Below the pieces are notes generated by a model. That model made no database searches, was not told where the DNA came from, and saw nothing but the letters and a program-made list of their open reading frames with translations. DNA of 27,989 bases from Ascoidea tarda (nom. inval.). Its lineage: Eukaryota > Ascomycota > Saccharomycetes > Ascoideales > Ascoideaceae. How positions within the stretch are numbered: position 1 is the first letter of the stretch; each line of letters starts with the position of its first letter. Below, in pieces: positions 27,364 to 27,989 of this stretch. The stretch covers positions 1 to 27,989 of the forward strand of contig JAKTTS010000174.1 of assembly GCA_030560485.1 (NCBI GenBank). The letters are read 5' to 3'. A program made the position numbers and the translations under genes.

Positions 27364-27989
27364 AAGGAGCTCTTCATTTATCTTCAATAATACCCTATTC
27401 AACTGCAATATAATCACAAACCACACACATTATCTATAGATTATGTTCGTTTTCTCATCTTGTAAATCTAATATCAAAAGTGGATAATTTTCTTTGGTAT
27501 ATATGACCAACTCAAATCTTATTTCTTCAGCTCTTTGTTTTATCCCCTACTCACTTAGCTTTACCAACTAGTTTCAATGCGATTTTCAATCTGATATCAT
27601 AGCAATTATCCTCAGGCTCTTTCACTCCTTCACAATCTCTTCTGATTCGCTGCTTTCTTGTTTATTATCTGAGAATCCTCACTGAGGAGACCAAAGATTC
27701 TCTTTCAATCATCGAATCATTTCTAATCGTCTTATTTTCTTATTTTCTCATCCTTATGTTCTTATTTTCTTACACTCCCGATTTAAGTTCACTCCCTAAT
27801 TTATACCCGAATACTTTTCAATTCGACTTTCAGTGATAAGAAAAACCCAATATCAAATCTCAAAACACAACTCAATTGAAACTTCAAATATCGACAAATT
27901 CATATCCACATCAATTTGCTAGAAATTTAATCATTACAATCATTATAATTTATTATAAATCATTTTGTATATATAAAAAAAAAACTAAA

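Larger units (their letters stand above)
26945..27989. other. Downstream spacer to window end
   Basis: Low-complexity AT-rich DNA following the small gene: CTTT repeats, a CAAAAAAA tract and T/C-rich sequence. The frame at 27130-27390 is hydrophobic then poly-Lys/Gln from the A tract, and is not a convincing gene. A TATATATAAAA at 27968-27978 could belong to the promoter of a rightward gene beyond the window, but nothing downstream can be seen. Confidence 0.5.

Noticed and set aside
27130-27390. 86-codon plus-strand frame
   Set aside because: Hydrophobic AT-rich translation running into an A-tract that gives poly-Lys/Gln; typical of chance.

Overview
The window looks like nuclear DNA of a budding yeast (Saccharomycotina). 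It is strongly AT-rich. All confident genes are single uninterrupted reading frames whose closest remembered relatives are yeast proteins: a Dfg5/Dcw1 cell-wall mannosidase, Pub1, Ubp1, frataxin (Yfh1), two yeast-type globin-domain proteins and a small fungal cysteine-rich protein. Leucine CTG codons are absent from the DFG5-like and PUB1 frames and rare in the other two genes read codon by codon. This fits, but does not prove, a lineage with altered CUG decoding (for example Ascoidea, Saccharomycopsis or a CUG-Ser1 yeast). I cannot fix the species.

Layout, left to right. 1-5614 is mostly AT-rich and holds only weak small-gene candidates: a 52-codon frame behind a TATA box at 2332-2490, possible exon fragments around 2736-3033, and a 40-codon frame ending in a CaaX-like tail at 3237-3359. 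It also has several perfect hairpins. The DFG5/DCW1-type gene (+, 5615-6967) converges on PUB1 (-, 7949-9199) across a very AT-rich spacer. UBP1 (-, 10848-13526) follows, with YFH1 (-, 13876-14433) directly upstream of it on the same strand. Two paralogous globin-domain genes (-, 15858-17282 and 21936-23585) are separated by about 4.65 kb without a convincing gene. The last confident gene is a small cysteine-rich protein (+, 26576-26944), with a clear TATA box upstream.

The genes do not form one pathway: they cover cell-wall assembly, mRNA binding, deubiquitination, mitochondrial iron-sulfur and iron handling, and heme sensing or binding. UBP1 and YFH1 are also near neighbours in Saccharomyces cerevisiae (YDL122W and YDL120W), so that pairing is a conserved linkage with local rearrangement. 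Frataxin and the two globins are both iron or heme proteins, but nothing here shows common control.

The most unusual points are: the globin pair (globin core about 80% identical by eye, flanks unalignable, Tyr at the position where globins almost always have Phe CD1, Tyr at B10); a perfect 20-bp palindrome two bases upstream of the frataxin start codon; the GC-rich codon use of frataxin and several non-coding GC-rich islands inside an AT-rich background; and the UBP1 gene layout, which allows a membrane form and a soluble form. I did not find a confident new multi-gene system. No tRNA, rRNA, CRISPR array or intact mobile element was recognised.
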